Shown here: piece after piece, positions 50,343 to 57,655 of the stretch
Numbering within the stretch: position 1 is the first letter of the stretch
Layout of the letters: each line of letters starts with the position of its first letter
Source of the DNA: Jiangella mangrovi
Lineage (GTDB): Bacteria; Actinomycetota; Actinomycetes; Jiangellales; Jiangellaceae
DNA length: 64,000 bases
Direction of reading: 5' to 3'
Assembly (NCBI RefSeq): GCF_014204975.1
Contig: NZ_JACHMM010000001.1
Coordinates: forward strand, 2,790,001-2,854,000
Position numbers and translations under genes: made by a program
The notes under the pieces: model-generated
The model's database searches: none
Told to the model about the DNA's origin: nothing
Seen by the model: only the letters and a program-made list of their open reading frames with translations

Positions 50343-50371
50343 TGCACAAGGGAGCGGGGATGTGGCAGACT
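50343..50371 (+). promoter_or_regulatory. Promoter of the poly-Cys leader/PIG-L transcript (leaderless)
   Basis: TGCACA (50343-50348) and CAGACT (50366-50371) are separated by 17 bp. Transcription would begin at about 50379-50380, that is at the first base of the GTG of the leader peptide. Leaderless starts of this kind are common in actinobacteria. The -35 matches 4 of 6 consensus positions. Confidence 0.5.
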
Positions 50372-50379
50372 CTGCGCTC

Positions 50380-50451
50380 GTGATCAGCATGCCGCTCCGC
50401 ACCGCCGTCCCGGCGGTCGTCGGCATGCCCTGCTGTTGTCGCTGTCGCTGA
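50380..50451 (+). CDS. Poly-cysteine leader peptide upstream of the PIG-L deacetylase gene
   Basis: A 23-codon frame from the GTG at 50380 to the TGA at 50449-50451, ending PCCCRCR: four Cys within the last six residues. It fits the leaderless polycysteine small ORFs described in mycobacteria, which stall in the absence of charged Cys-tRNA and control operons of cysteine and sulfur metabolism. The deacetylase gene starts 73 bp later, and the intervening sequence can form a CCGGC/GCCGG stem (50474-50478 with 50494-50498). That this peptide senses cysteine and controls the deacetylase is inference. It could be a chance frame, but four Cys codons next to a stop are improbable. Confidence 0.55.
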   Translation: MISMPLRTAVPAVVGMPCCCRCR

Positions 50452-50524
50452 ACCTCTCCCGCGACCCGACCCTCCGGCGGGCCAGGCTGTCAGGCCGGCC
50501 GCCCTCTTCCCACAGCAGGCAGGA

Positions 50525-51328
50525 ATGTTCTCGAACCACTCGTCCCTCAGCGGGCGCACCGTCCTCGTCCTCCACGCGCACCCCGACGACGAGGCCATCT
50601 TCACCGGCGTGACGCTGCGCCGCCTGGCCGACGCCGGCGCGCGGGTCGTGCTGGTCACGGCCACGCTGGGCGAGCTGGGCGAGGTGCACGTGCCGCTGGC
50701 GCCCGGCGAGACCATGGCGCAGCGCCGGGTCGCCGAGCTGGAGGCCGCGGCTTCCTTGCTGGGCGTGTCGCGGCTGGTCCTGCTGGGCGCGCGCGACTCC
50801 GGGCTGCCCGGCGCCGCCGACAACGTCCACCCCGACGCGCTGGCCGCGGCCGACCCCGCGCGCGTGGCGCGGCGCATCGCCGCCCTGATCGAGTCCGAGG
50901 GCGCCGAGGCTCTCGTCCACGACGACGGCCGCGGCATCTACGGCCACCCCGACCACCTGGCCGCGCACCGCATCGGCGCCGCGGCCGCCCGGCTGACCGG
51001 CGTCGTGGCCTACGAGTCCACGGTCGACCGCGACCACCTGCACGACCGCGCCACCCGCTCCCACCTCATCCACGCCGCCGCCGAGGCGACCGGTCTGCCG
51101 TTCGGGGTGCCGTCCGGCGAGGTCGCGCTGCGCATCGACGGCTCCGCCGCCGAGGTGAAGGTCAAGCGGGCCGCCATCGGCGTGCACGCCAGCCAGGTCA
51201 GCCCCGACTCCCTCGGCCACGCCGGCTTCGACGAGGCCTACGGCTACGAGTGGTACCTGCGATCGGGCGCTGGTTCTGGGATCTTGGACGAGCTGGCCGT
51301 GCCGGCCGTGGTCGGTGCCCCGGCGTAG
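50525..51328 (+). CDS. PIG-L family zinc-dependent deacetylase (MshB/LmbE-like)
   Basis: A 267-residue N-acetyl-sugar deacetylase. The zinc site AHPDDEAIFTGVTLRRLADAGARVVLVTATLGE (His19, Asp22) is near the N-terminus and GRGIYGHPDHLAAHRIG (His144) in the middle. The plan is that of MshB/Mca, which act in mycothiol synthesis and detoxification. Whether this is the mycothiol deacetylase or a relative with another substrate cannot be decided here, since the C-terminal region is shorter than in MshB (about 300). The upstream poly-Cys leader suggests a link to thiol metabolism. The ATG at 50525 has AGGCAGGA before it. Confidence 0.85.
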   Translation: MFSNHSSLSGRTVLVLHAHPDDEAIFTGVTLRRLADAGARVVLVTATLGELGEVHVPLAPGETMAQRRVAELEAAASLLGVSRLVLLGARDSGLPGAADNVHPDALAAADPARVARRIAALIESEGAEALVHDDGRGIYGHPDHLAAHRIGAAAARLTGVVAYESTVDRDHLHDRATRSHLIHAAAEATGLPFGVPSGEVALRIDGSAAEVKVKRAAIGVHASQVSPDSLGHAGFDEAYGYEWYLRSGAGSGILDELAVPAVVGAPA

Positions 51329-51340
51329 GTTCGTGGGGTT

Positions 51341-51444
51341 GCGTCATGGTCTGCCGTCACGTGCTGGTCTGGCGTCACGCGAAACGGTCGAATTCGGCCC
51401 CAACGCGTGACTGGGGACCAGGACGTGACATCAGACCAGGACGG
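51341..51444. repeat. Four-unit repeat: two 18-bp direct repeats facing two inverted copies
   Basis: The left arm (51341-51381) and the right arm (51404-51444) form a 41-bp imperfect inverted repeat (32 of 41 match) around 22 nt. Each arm is itself two tandem 18-bp units: on the right CGTGACTGGGGACCAGGA (51406-51423) and CGTGACATCAGACCAGGA (51424-51441). It lies between the convergent PIG-L and adenosine deaminase genes, where nothing else is encoded. It may be a bidirectional terminator, a protein-binding array or a dispersed repeat. Confidence 0.65.
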
Positions 51445-51480
51445 TGCCGCAGCGGAGCCGACCTCAACCCCGGCAGAACC

Positions 51481-52509
51481 TCAAACCCCGGCCAACCAGG
51501 CGTCAACGCCTTCCAACAACTCCTTACGCACGTCCGACGGCGCGGCCGAGCCCTCGATGGAGCCGCGCGCCAGCGCCGCCAGCTGGGTGTCGCTCAGGCC
51601 GTGCACGTGCCGCGCCGTCTCGTACTGGTCGAGCAGGCGCGACCCGAACAGCAGCGGGTCGTCCGCGCCGAGCGCAACCCTGGCGCCGGCGTCGGAAAGG
51701 ACCCGCAGCGGGACGTCCTCGGGCGTCGAGTACACCCCGAGCGCGACGTTCGAGGCCGGGCAGACCTCGAGGGTGATCTGCGACTCGACGATGCGCTCGA
51801 GCAGCGCCGGGTCCTCCGTCGACCGGATGCCGTGGCCCAGCCGGGCCGCGCCGAGGTCGTCGAGGCAGGCCCGGGCGCTGTCGGGGCCACGCAGCTCGCC
51901 GCCGTGCGGCGCCGAGATCAGGTCGGCGCGCGCGGCGATGGCGAAGGCCGGCGCGAACTCGGCGATGACGCCGCGGCGCTCGTCGTTGGAGAGGCCGAAG
52001 CCCACCACGCCGCGCCCCGCGTACTGCCCGGCCAGCCGGGCCAGCGTGCGCGCGTCGAGCGGGTGCCGGGTGCGGTTGGCCGCGATGACCACGGCGATGC
52101 CGACTCCCGTCGTCGTCGACGACACGCGCGCCGCGTCGAGCACGAGGTCCGTGAACGCCGTGATGCCGCCGAACCGGCCCCCGTACCCGGACGGGTCGAC
52201 CTGGATCTCGAGCCAGCCCGAGCCCTCGGCCGCCTCGTCCTGAGCGGCCTCGAGCACGAGCCGGCGCACGTCCGACTCCGTCCGCAGCACCGACCGCGCG
52301 ACGTCGTAGAGGCGCTGGAACCGGAACCAGCCCTTCTCGTCGGCGGCCGACAGCAGCGGCGGCCAGTCCTCGCGCAGCGAGTCGGGCAGCCGCACGCCGT
52401 GCTCGTCGGCGAGGTCGAGCAGCGTGGAGTGCCGCATCGACCCGGTGAAGTGCAGGTGCAGGTGCGCCTTGGGCAGGGCCCGCAGGTCGCGAGGAGCCGG
52501 TTCGGTCAC
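51481..52509 (-). CDS. add: Adenosine deaminase
   Basis: Purine salvage enzyme that converts adenosine to inosine, zinc-dependent. The 342-residue protein shows ALPKAHLHLHFTGSMRHSTLLDLADEHGV with the His-x-His metal ligands, DLISAPHGGELRGPDS (third His and the catalytic Glu), ARLGHGIRSTEDPALLERI and GARVALGADDPLLFGSRLLDQYETA with the final Asp. It could deaminate adenine or related compounds instead; the family is not separable by eye. The start is the GTG at 52509. The aminotransferase starts 11 bp upstream on the same strand. Confidence 0.92.
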   Translation of the reverse strand: MTEPAPRDLRALPKAHLHLHFTGSMRHSTLLDLADEHGVRLPDSLREDWPPLLSAADEKGWFRFQRLYDVARSVLRTESDVRRLVLEAAQDEAAEGSGWLEIQVDPSGYGGRFGGITAFTDLVLDAARVSSTTTGVGIAVVIAANRTRHPLDARTLARLAGQYAGRGVVGFGLSNDERRGVIAEFAPAFAIAARADLISAPHGGELRGPDSARACLDDLGAARLGHGIRSTEDPALLERIVESQITLEVCPASNVALGVYSTPEDVPLRVLSDAGARVALGADDPLLFGSRLLDQYETARHVHGLSDTQLAALARGSIEGSAAPSDVRKELLEGVDAWLAGV

Positions 52510-52519
52510 GCGACGGGGC

Positions 52520-53746
52520 TCAGCCGAGCAGCCGCTGGATCCGGCCGACGCCCTCGGCGAGGTCGTCGTCGCCCAGTGCGTACGACAGCCGCAGGTAGCC
52601 GCTGGGGCCGAACGCCTCGCCCGGCACCACCGCGACCTCGGCCTCCTCGAGGATCAGCTCGGCGAGCTCGGCGCTGGTCTTCGGCGTGCGCCCAGCGATG
52701 GTCCGGCCGAGCACGTCCTTGACCGACGGGTAGGCGTAGAAGGCGCCCTCGGGCACCGGGCAGAACACGCCGTCGATCTCGTTGAGCATGCTGACCATGG
52801 TGCGACGGCGCCGGTCGAACGCCGCGCGCATGTCGGCGACGGCGGAGAGGTCGCCGGCGACGGCGGCCAGCGCGGCCCGCTGCGACACGTTCGACACGTT
52901 GGACGTGGCGTGCGACTGCAGGTTGGCGGCGGCCTTGATGACGTCCTTGGGGCCGATCATCCAGCCGACCCGCCAGCCGGTCATGGCGTAGGTCTTGGCG
53001 ACGCCGTTGACGACGACGCAGGTGTCGGCCAGCTCGGGCACCTCGGTGACGATGGACGAGAACGTCGCGTCGCCGTAGACGAGGTGCTCGTAGATCTCGT
53101 CGGTGACGACCCACAGGCCGTTGGCGTGCGCCCACCGGCCGATCTCGCGGACCGCCTCGGGCGAGTACACGGCACCTGTGGGGTTCGACGGCGACACGAA
53201 CAGCAGCACCTTGGTGCGCGGGGTGCGGGCCGCCTCGAGCTGCTCGACGCTGACGCGGTAGCCGGTGGTCTCGTCGGCCAGGACCTCGACGGGGACGCCG
53301 CCGGCCAGCGCGATGGACTCGGGGTACGTGGTCCAGAACGGCGTCGGCATGAGCACCTCGTCGCCCGGGTCGAGCAGGGCGGCGAAGGTCTGGTAGACGG
53401 CCTGCTTGCCGCCGTTGGTGATGAGCACCTGGCCGGCCTCGACCTGGAAGCCGGAGTCGCGCGCGGTCTTCGCGGCGACGGCCTCCTTCAGCTCCGGCAG
53501 GCCGCCGGCTGGGGTGTAGCGGTGGTTGCGGGGGTCGCGGCAGGCCTCGACGGCGGCCTCGACGATGTAGTCGGGCGTCGGGAAGTCGGGCTCGCCGGCC
53601 CCGAAGCCGATGACCGGCCGGCCCGCCGCCTTGAGCGCCTTCGCCTTCGCATCGACCGCAAGAGTTGCCGACTCGGTGATGGCGGCGATGCGGGCAGAGA
53701 CGCGGGTGGCGGCGCCGGCGGGCGCAGGCGAGATCATGCGGTCCAT
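52520..53746 (-). CDS. Pyridoxal-phosphate aminotransferase, class I (aspartate aminotransferase-like)
   Basis: A 408-residue fold-type I aminotransferase. The cofactor Lys is in [22 protein letters not shown], with [18 protein letters not shown] and [20 protein letters not shown] preceding it and the substrate-binding Arg in [13 protein letters not shown]. It resembles AspC/AspAT of actinobacteria that lie between the secE/nusG region and murB. An alternative start is the Met at 53737. The gene order is aspC-like then add, the two separated by 10 bp. Confidence 0.9.
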   Translation of the reverse strand: MDRMISPAPAGAATRVSARIAAITESATLAVDAKAKALKAAGRPVIGFGAGEPDFPTPDYIVEAAVEACRDPRNHRYTPAGGLPELKEAVAAKTARDSGFQVEAGQVLITNGGKQAVYQTFAALLDPGDEVLMPTPFWTTYPESIALAGGVPVEVLADETTGYRVSVEQLEAARTPRTKVLLFVSPSNPTGAVYSPEAVREIGRWAHANGLWVVTDEIYEHLVYGDATFSSIVTEVPELADTCVVVNGVAKTYAMTGWRVGWMIGPKDVIKAAANLQSHATSNVSNVSQRAALAAVAGDLSAVADMRAAFDRRRRTMVSMLNEIDGVFCPVPEGAFYAYPSVKDVLGRTIAGRTPKTSAELAELILEEAEVAVVPGEAFGPSGYLRLSYALGDDDLAEGVGRIQRLLG

Positions 53747-53807
53747 CCTGGCATCATCTCGCCGCGCCGCGCCAAGGGGTTGAGCGTTTCAGCCGCCGGA
53801 CACGAGG

Positions 53808-54443
53808 TCAGCGCTGCTTGCCGCTCCGTGCCGCGTAGTACGCGCTCGACTCGGGCCGGTAGAGCAGGTACAAGATGTACCCGGCCAGTGCGATCGACAC
53901 CAGGTTGACGACCAGCCCGATGCCGCCGCCCCCGGTGCCCAGAGAGAGCACCGTGAACAGGATGTTCAGGCCACCGAGCACGGTGGCGACGACGCGGGCC
54001 CAGGACTTGCCGGCCTTGTTCGCCGACGCCATCCACAGCCACAGCGCGACGCCGATGAGGCCGACGACCACGGCGATGCCGACGCTGACGTTGGCGGCGG
54101 AGTCGATCTCGTCGGCGCTCAGGCTGCTGTCGGCGTCGGCGATCGCGTCACGGATCGAGTCGCGGAACAGCAGCGGGATCAGCGCCGTGACGGCCGAGAT
54201 GGCCGCGCCCACGTACATGAGGATGGCCGCGCGCTGCAGCGTCTGCGGCGGCTCTGCCGGCACGGCTGGGTCGCCCCAGCCGGCGCTGCCGCCGTCGACG
54301 GGGCCGGTCCACGCGGGCGGGCCCTGGGGCGGCGGCGCGGACTGCTGCCACGGCTGCTCCGGCGGCCGGCCCTGGCCGGACTGCGCGTAGGGGTTCTCTT
54401 CCTCGCCTGGACCGGAGCCCGGCGGAGGGGTGGTGCCGCTCAT
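53808..54443 (-). CDS. Membrane protein of unknown function, first of a paralogous pair
   Basis: A 211-residue protein. The first 70 residues are Pro/Gly/Gln-rich and probably disordered. Then come four hydrophobic segments (about 75-210) with the motif LQRAAILMYVGAAISAVTALIPLLFRDSIRDAIADADSSLSADEID before the second helix, GKSWARVVATVLGGLNILFTVLSL and the C-terminal YILYLLYRPESSAYYAARSGK. The next gene upstream, 54489-54962, has the same plan. The family is widespread in actinobacteria without a known role. I chose the ATG at 54443, since upstream residues are unconserved. Confidence 0.75.
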   Translation of the reverse strand: MSGTTPPPGSGPGEEENPYAQSGQGRPPEQPWQQSAPPPQGPPAWTGPVDGGSAGWGDPAVPAEPPQTLQRAAILMYVGAAISAVTALIPLLFRDSIRDAIADADSSLSADEIDSAANVSVGIAVVVGLIGVALWLWMASANKAGKSWARVVATVLGGLNILFTVLSLGTGGGGIGLVVNLVSIALAGYILYLLYRPESSAYYAARSGKQR

Positions 54444-54488
54444 GGTCGAATCTCCATCGTCTGGACGGGTACCTGTAGGCAAGGCACC

Positions 54489-54962
54489 CTAGCTGGTCGG
54501 AGGCGTCCGTGAGGCGAACCAGCGCCGTGCCTCCGGGCGGTACAACAGCCAGGTGACGGCGACGGCCACCACGGCGACGAGTCCGCTGACGACGTTGTAG
54601 GCGTCGAATCGCGGCGCACTCACCAGCGTGGCGAGCGTCGCCAGCACGTACACCGCCGCGAACACCGTCGCCAGGACCCGGTACCGGCCCCTGCCGCGAC
54701 GGCAGCCGCGCGCCACCAGCAGCCACAGGCCGGCCACGACGAGCAGGAAGAACAGGTACGTGCCGCGCATGCTGGCGCCGGACACCTCCGTGCCCGCGGA
54801 GTCGGCGAGCGCGTCCTCGAAGGCGTCGGGGTCGAGCGCCCGCAGCACACCCATCAGTGCCGTCAGTGCCGCACCCAGATACATGAGGCGCACGGCGGTC
54901 AGGATCTCGCCCGGCGGGCGCAGGACGCTCACGCCGTCGTTCCCCGGCACCGTGGCGCTCAT
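54489..54962 (-). CDS. Membrane protein of unknown function, second of a paralogous pair
   Basis: A 157-residue paralogue with four hydrophobic segments. Shared motifs are TAVRLMYLGAALTALMGVLRALDPDAFEDALADSAGTEVSG, YRVLATVFAAVYVLATLATL and the closing TWLLYRPEARRWFAS. It lacks the long disordered N-terminus of its neighbour. The ATG at 54962 is used; an ATG at 55001 would add 13 residues. The two genes are separated by 45 bp and are probably one unit. Confidence 0.72.
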   Translation of the reverse strand: MSATVPGNDGVSVLRPPGEILTAVRLMYLGAALTALMGVLRALDPDAFEDALADSAGTEVSGASMRGTYLFFLLVVAGLWLLVARGCRRGRGRYRVLATVFAAVYVLATLATLVSAPRFDAYNVVSGLVAVVAVAVTWLLYRPEARRWFASRTPPTS

Positions 54963-55062
54963 GTCGGTCTCCGTCGGGTCGCCAGCACGTACCATCGACA
55001 CTAGAGATCACCGGGCCGGAGCGCCACCGATCGAGCGGCGAAGAACCTCCTCCGCAGCGAGT

Positions 55063-55092
55063 TCGACCAGGACGCCCCTCACCCCGTACACT
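55063..55092 (+). promoter_or_regulatory. Probable promoter upstream of tRNA-Trp
   Basis: TCGACC (55063-55068) and TACACT (55087-55092) are spaced by 18 bp. The tRNA starts 79 bp further on, so a short precursor leader would be trimmed. Moderate match. Confidence 0.4.
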
Positions 55093-55171
55093 CTCACTCT
55101 TGGGTGGTCGTCCGACCCCCAGCCGAAGCGTGCCCACACATCTTTGGCAGGGGATCACCACGTCCGCCCGA

Positions 55172-55244
55172 AGGGCAGTAGCTCAATTGGTAGAGCACCG
55201 GTCTCCAAAACCGGCGGTTGGGGGTTCAAGTCCCTCCTGCCCTG
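55172..55244 (+). tRNA. tRNA-Trp (anticodon CCA)
   Basis: A 73-nt tRNA with acceptor AGGGCAG/CTGCCCT, D-arm GCTCAATTGGTAGAGC, anticodon loop CTCCAAA and T-arm GGGGGTTCAAGTCCCTC. The discriminator is G. CCA is not encoded. It precedes secE and nusG as usual in actinobacteria. Confidence 0.97.
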
Positions 55245-55298
55245 CGAGGTCGCACAACTCAGCGGCCTGACGTTGTTCCAGAGTCAGCGAGGTAGCAC

Positions 55299-55547
55299 GT
55301 GACGGAGACCAGCGGCAAGACCGCTACACCCGAGCGTCCGCGTTCGCCCCGGCGCCGCGGCCCGTTCGCCCGCCTGTCGCTCTGGACCCGCCAGGTCGTG
55401 GCCGAGCTGCGCAAGGTCGTCTACCCGACCCGCAAGCAGCTGGTGACGTACACGGCGGTCGTGCTCGTCTTCGTGGCGATCATGATCGCGGTCGTCTCGT
55501 TGCTCGATCTCGGCCTGGGCTGGGCGATGTTCGAGATCTTCGGCTGA
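55299..55547 (+). CDS. secE: Preprotein translocase subunit SecE
   Basis: An 82-residue subunit of the SecYEG channel with an N-terminal basic stretch, then [54 protein letters not shown]. This holds the amphipathic helix and a single TM segment. GTG start. It follows tRNA-Trp and is 44 bp before nusG. Confidence 0.96.
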   Translation: MTETSGKTATPERPRSPRRRGPFARLSLWTRQVVAELRKVVYPTRKQLVTYTAVVLVFVAIMIAVVSLLDLGLGWAMFEIFG

Positions 55548-55591
55548 GCCGGTCCGTGGTCAGCCGCACCCAGGAGGAAGAAGCGCACACC

Positions 55592-56347
55592 GTGTCCGAG
55601 CACGAGTCGACCATCGAGGACGTCGAGACCGAGGAGTCGCCCACGGGCGAGCCCGGTCCGGCTGAGGCTGCCCCCGAGGCGGAGCCCACCGAGGCGGACG
55701 AGTCCGCTGAGGACGAGGCCGCCGAGGACGAGGCCGCCGGCAGCGTCGAGTCCGAGGAGTCCGACCCGCTGGCGGAGTTCCGCCGGGCACTGCGCGCCAA
55801 GCCTGGCGAGTGGTTCGTGGTCCAGACCTACTCCGGTATGGAGAACCGGGTCCGGGCCAACCTCGAGAACCGCATCGGCAGCCTCAACATGGAGGACTTC
55901 ATCTTCGAGATCGAGGTCCCCACCGAAGAGGTCGCCGAGATCAAGAACGGCCAGCGCCGCATGGTGAAGCGCAACCGCTTCCCCGGCTACGTGCTGGTGC
56001 GTATGGACATGACCGACGAGTCGTGGTCCGCGGTCCGCAACACCCCTGCCGTCACGGGGTTCGTCGGGCACGCGCACCAGCCCATCCCGCTGGACCTCGA
56101 CGAGGTCGAGCGCTGGCTCGCTCCGCAGGTGGCCGAGCAGGCCAAGCCGGCGGAGGAGAAGAAGCAGGTCGAGGTCGTGGACTTCGAGGTCGGTGACTCC
56201 GTCATGGTCGTCGACGGACCGTTCGCCACTCTGCACGCGACCATCAACGAGATCAACGCCGACTCCCAGAAGATCAAGGGACTCGTCGAGATCTTCGGCC
56301 GCGAGACCCCCGTCGAGCTCTCGTTCAACCAGATCCAGAAGCTCTGA
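55592..56347 (+). CDS. nusG: Transcription termination/antitermination protein NusG
   Basis: A 251-residue transcription factor that binds RNA polymerase. The NGN domain has [23 protein letters not shown], the conserved [36 protein letters not shown] and KOW motif [54 protein letters not shown]. The first 65 residues are an acidic, low-complexity extension, common in actinobacterial NusG. I chose the GTG at 55592 (AGGAGGAAG upstream at longer spacing); a GTG at 55556 is possible. Confidence 0.95.
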   Translation: MSEHESTIEDVETEESPTGEPGPAEAAPEAEPTEADESAEDEAAEDEAAGSVESEESDPLAEFRRALRAKPGEWFVVQTYSGMENRVRANLENRIGSLNMEDFIFEIEVPTEEVAEIKNGQRRMVKRNRFPGYVLVRMDMTDESWSAVRNTPAVTGFVGHAHQPIPLDLDEVERWLAPQVAEQAKPAEEKKQVEVVDFEVGDSVMVVDGPFATLHATINEINADSQKIKGLVEIFGRETPVELSFNQIQKL

Positions 56348-56413
56348 CGGACCCCCGCGCGCGCCGTCCGGTGCGCACGGGACAGCAGCACCATCACGAC
56401 AAGGACCCGAGGA

Positions 56414-56845
56414 ATGCCAGCGAAGAAGAAGGTCGCAGGCCTGATCAAGCTCCAGATCAAGGCCGGCCAGGCGACCCCGGCACCGCCAGTCGGCCCCGCG
56501 CTGGGCCAGCACGGTGTCAACATCATGGAGTTCTGCAAGGCGTACAACGCGGCCACCGAGTCGCAGCGGGGCGACGTGGTCCCGGTGGAGATCACGGTCT
56601 ACGAGGACCGTTCCTTCACCTTCGTCACGAAGACCCCGCCGGCCGCGAAGCTGATCCTCAAGGCCGCCGGCGTCGAGAAGGGCTCGGGCGAGCCGCAGAA
56701 GACGAAGGTCGCCTCGATCAGCCGCGAGCAGCTTCGCTCGATCGCCGAGACGAAGATGCCCGACCTCAACGCCAACGACATCGAGGCCGCCGAGAAGATC
56801 ATCGCGGGCACCGCCCGGCAGATGGGCGTCACGGTCGCCGACTGA
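56414..56845 (+). CDS. rplK: 50S ribosomal protein L11
   Basis: A 143-residue ribosomal protein of the GTPase-associated centre. It reads [48 protein letters not shown] at the N-terminus and has the [25 protein letters not shown]-terminal motif. ATG at 56414, with CGAGGA upstream. It starts the ribosomal pair L11-L1. Confidence 0.98.
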   Translation: MPAKKKVAGLIKLQIKAGQATPAPPVGPALGQHGVNIMEFCKAYNAATESQRGDVVPVEITVYEDRSFTFVTKTPPAAKLILKAAGVEKGSGEPQKTKVASISREQLRSIAETKMPDLNANDIEAAEKIIAGTARQMGVTVAD

Positions 56846-56934
56846 CAACCCGGCTCGGTCATCACGAGCCGGCCAGTGGGAGGGTCCCAGCGCTGGGCCC
56901 GCACCACGACTCCACAGATCCACGAGGAGATGAC

Positions 56935-57645
56935 ATGAAGCGCAGCAAGTCCTACCGCGCCGCGGCCGACAAGATCGACCGCGAGCGCCTGTACAACCCG
57001 GCCGAGGCCGTCAAGCTCGCCCGCGAGACGTCGACCACCAAGTACGACTCCACCGTCGAGGTGGCCCTGCGGCTGGGCGTCGACCCCCGCAAGGCCGACC
57101 AGATGGTCCGCGGCACCGTCAACCTCCCGCACGGCACCGGCAAGACCGCTCGGGTCCTGGTCTTCGCCGTCGGCCCGAAGGCCGAGGAGGCCAAGGCGGC
57201 GGGTGCCGACATCGTCGGCGGCGACGAGCTGGTCGAAGAGGTCCAGGGCGGCCGGCTCGACTTCGACGCCGTCGTCGCGACGCCGGACCTCATGGGCAAG
57301 GTCGGCCGGCTGGGCCGCGTGCTCGGCCCGCGCGGCCTGATGCCGAACCCGAAGACGGGCACCGTCACCATGGACGTCGAGAAGGCCGTCTCCGACATCA
57401 AGGGCGGCAAGATCGAGTTCCGGGTCGACCGGCACGCGAACCTCCACTTCATCATCGGCAAGACGTCGTTCACCGAGCAGGCCCTGGCCGAGAACTACGC
57501 GGCCGCCCTCGACGAGATCAACCGGCTCAAGCCGTCGGCATCGAAGGGCCGCTACATCCGCAAGGCGACGCTCACCACCACCATGGGCCCGAGCATCCCG
57601 CTCGACCCGTCGAAGGTGCGTGCGGCGGAGGCTGCCGAGGCATGA
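56935..57645 (+). CDS. rplA: 50S ribosomal protein L1
   Basis: A 236-residue protein of the L1 stalk. It shows [30 protein letters not shown], the signature [25 protein letters not shown] and [21 protein letters not shown] at 56935, with CACGAGGAG before it. In many bacteria L1 autoregulates the L11-L1 operon; no leader target was looked for in detail here. Confidence 0.98.
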   Translation: MKRSKSYRAAADKIDRERLYNPAEAVKLARETSTTKYDSTVEVALRLGVDPRKADQMVRGTVNLPHGTGKTARVLVFAVGPKAEEAKAAGADIVGGDELVEEVQGGRLDFDAVVATPDLMGKVGRLGRVLGPRGLMPNPKTGTVTMDVEKAVSDIKGGKIEFRVDRHANLHFIIGKTSFTEQALAENYAAALDEINRLKPSASKGRYIRKATLTTTMGPSIPLDPSKVRAAEAAEA

Positions 57646-57655
57646 GTTCCGCCCG

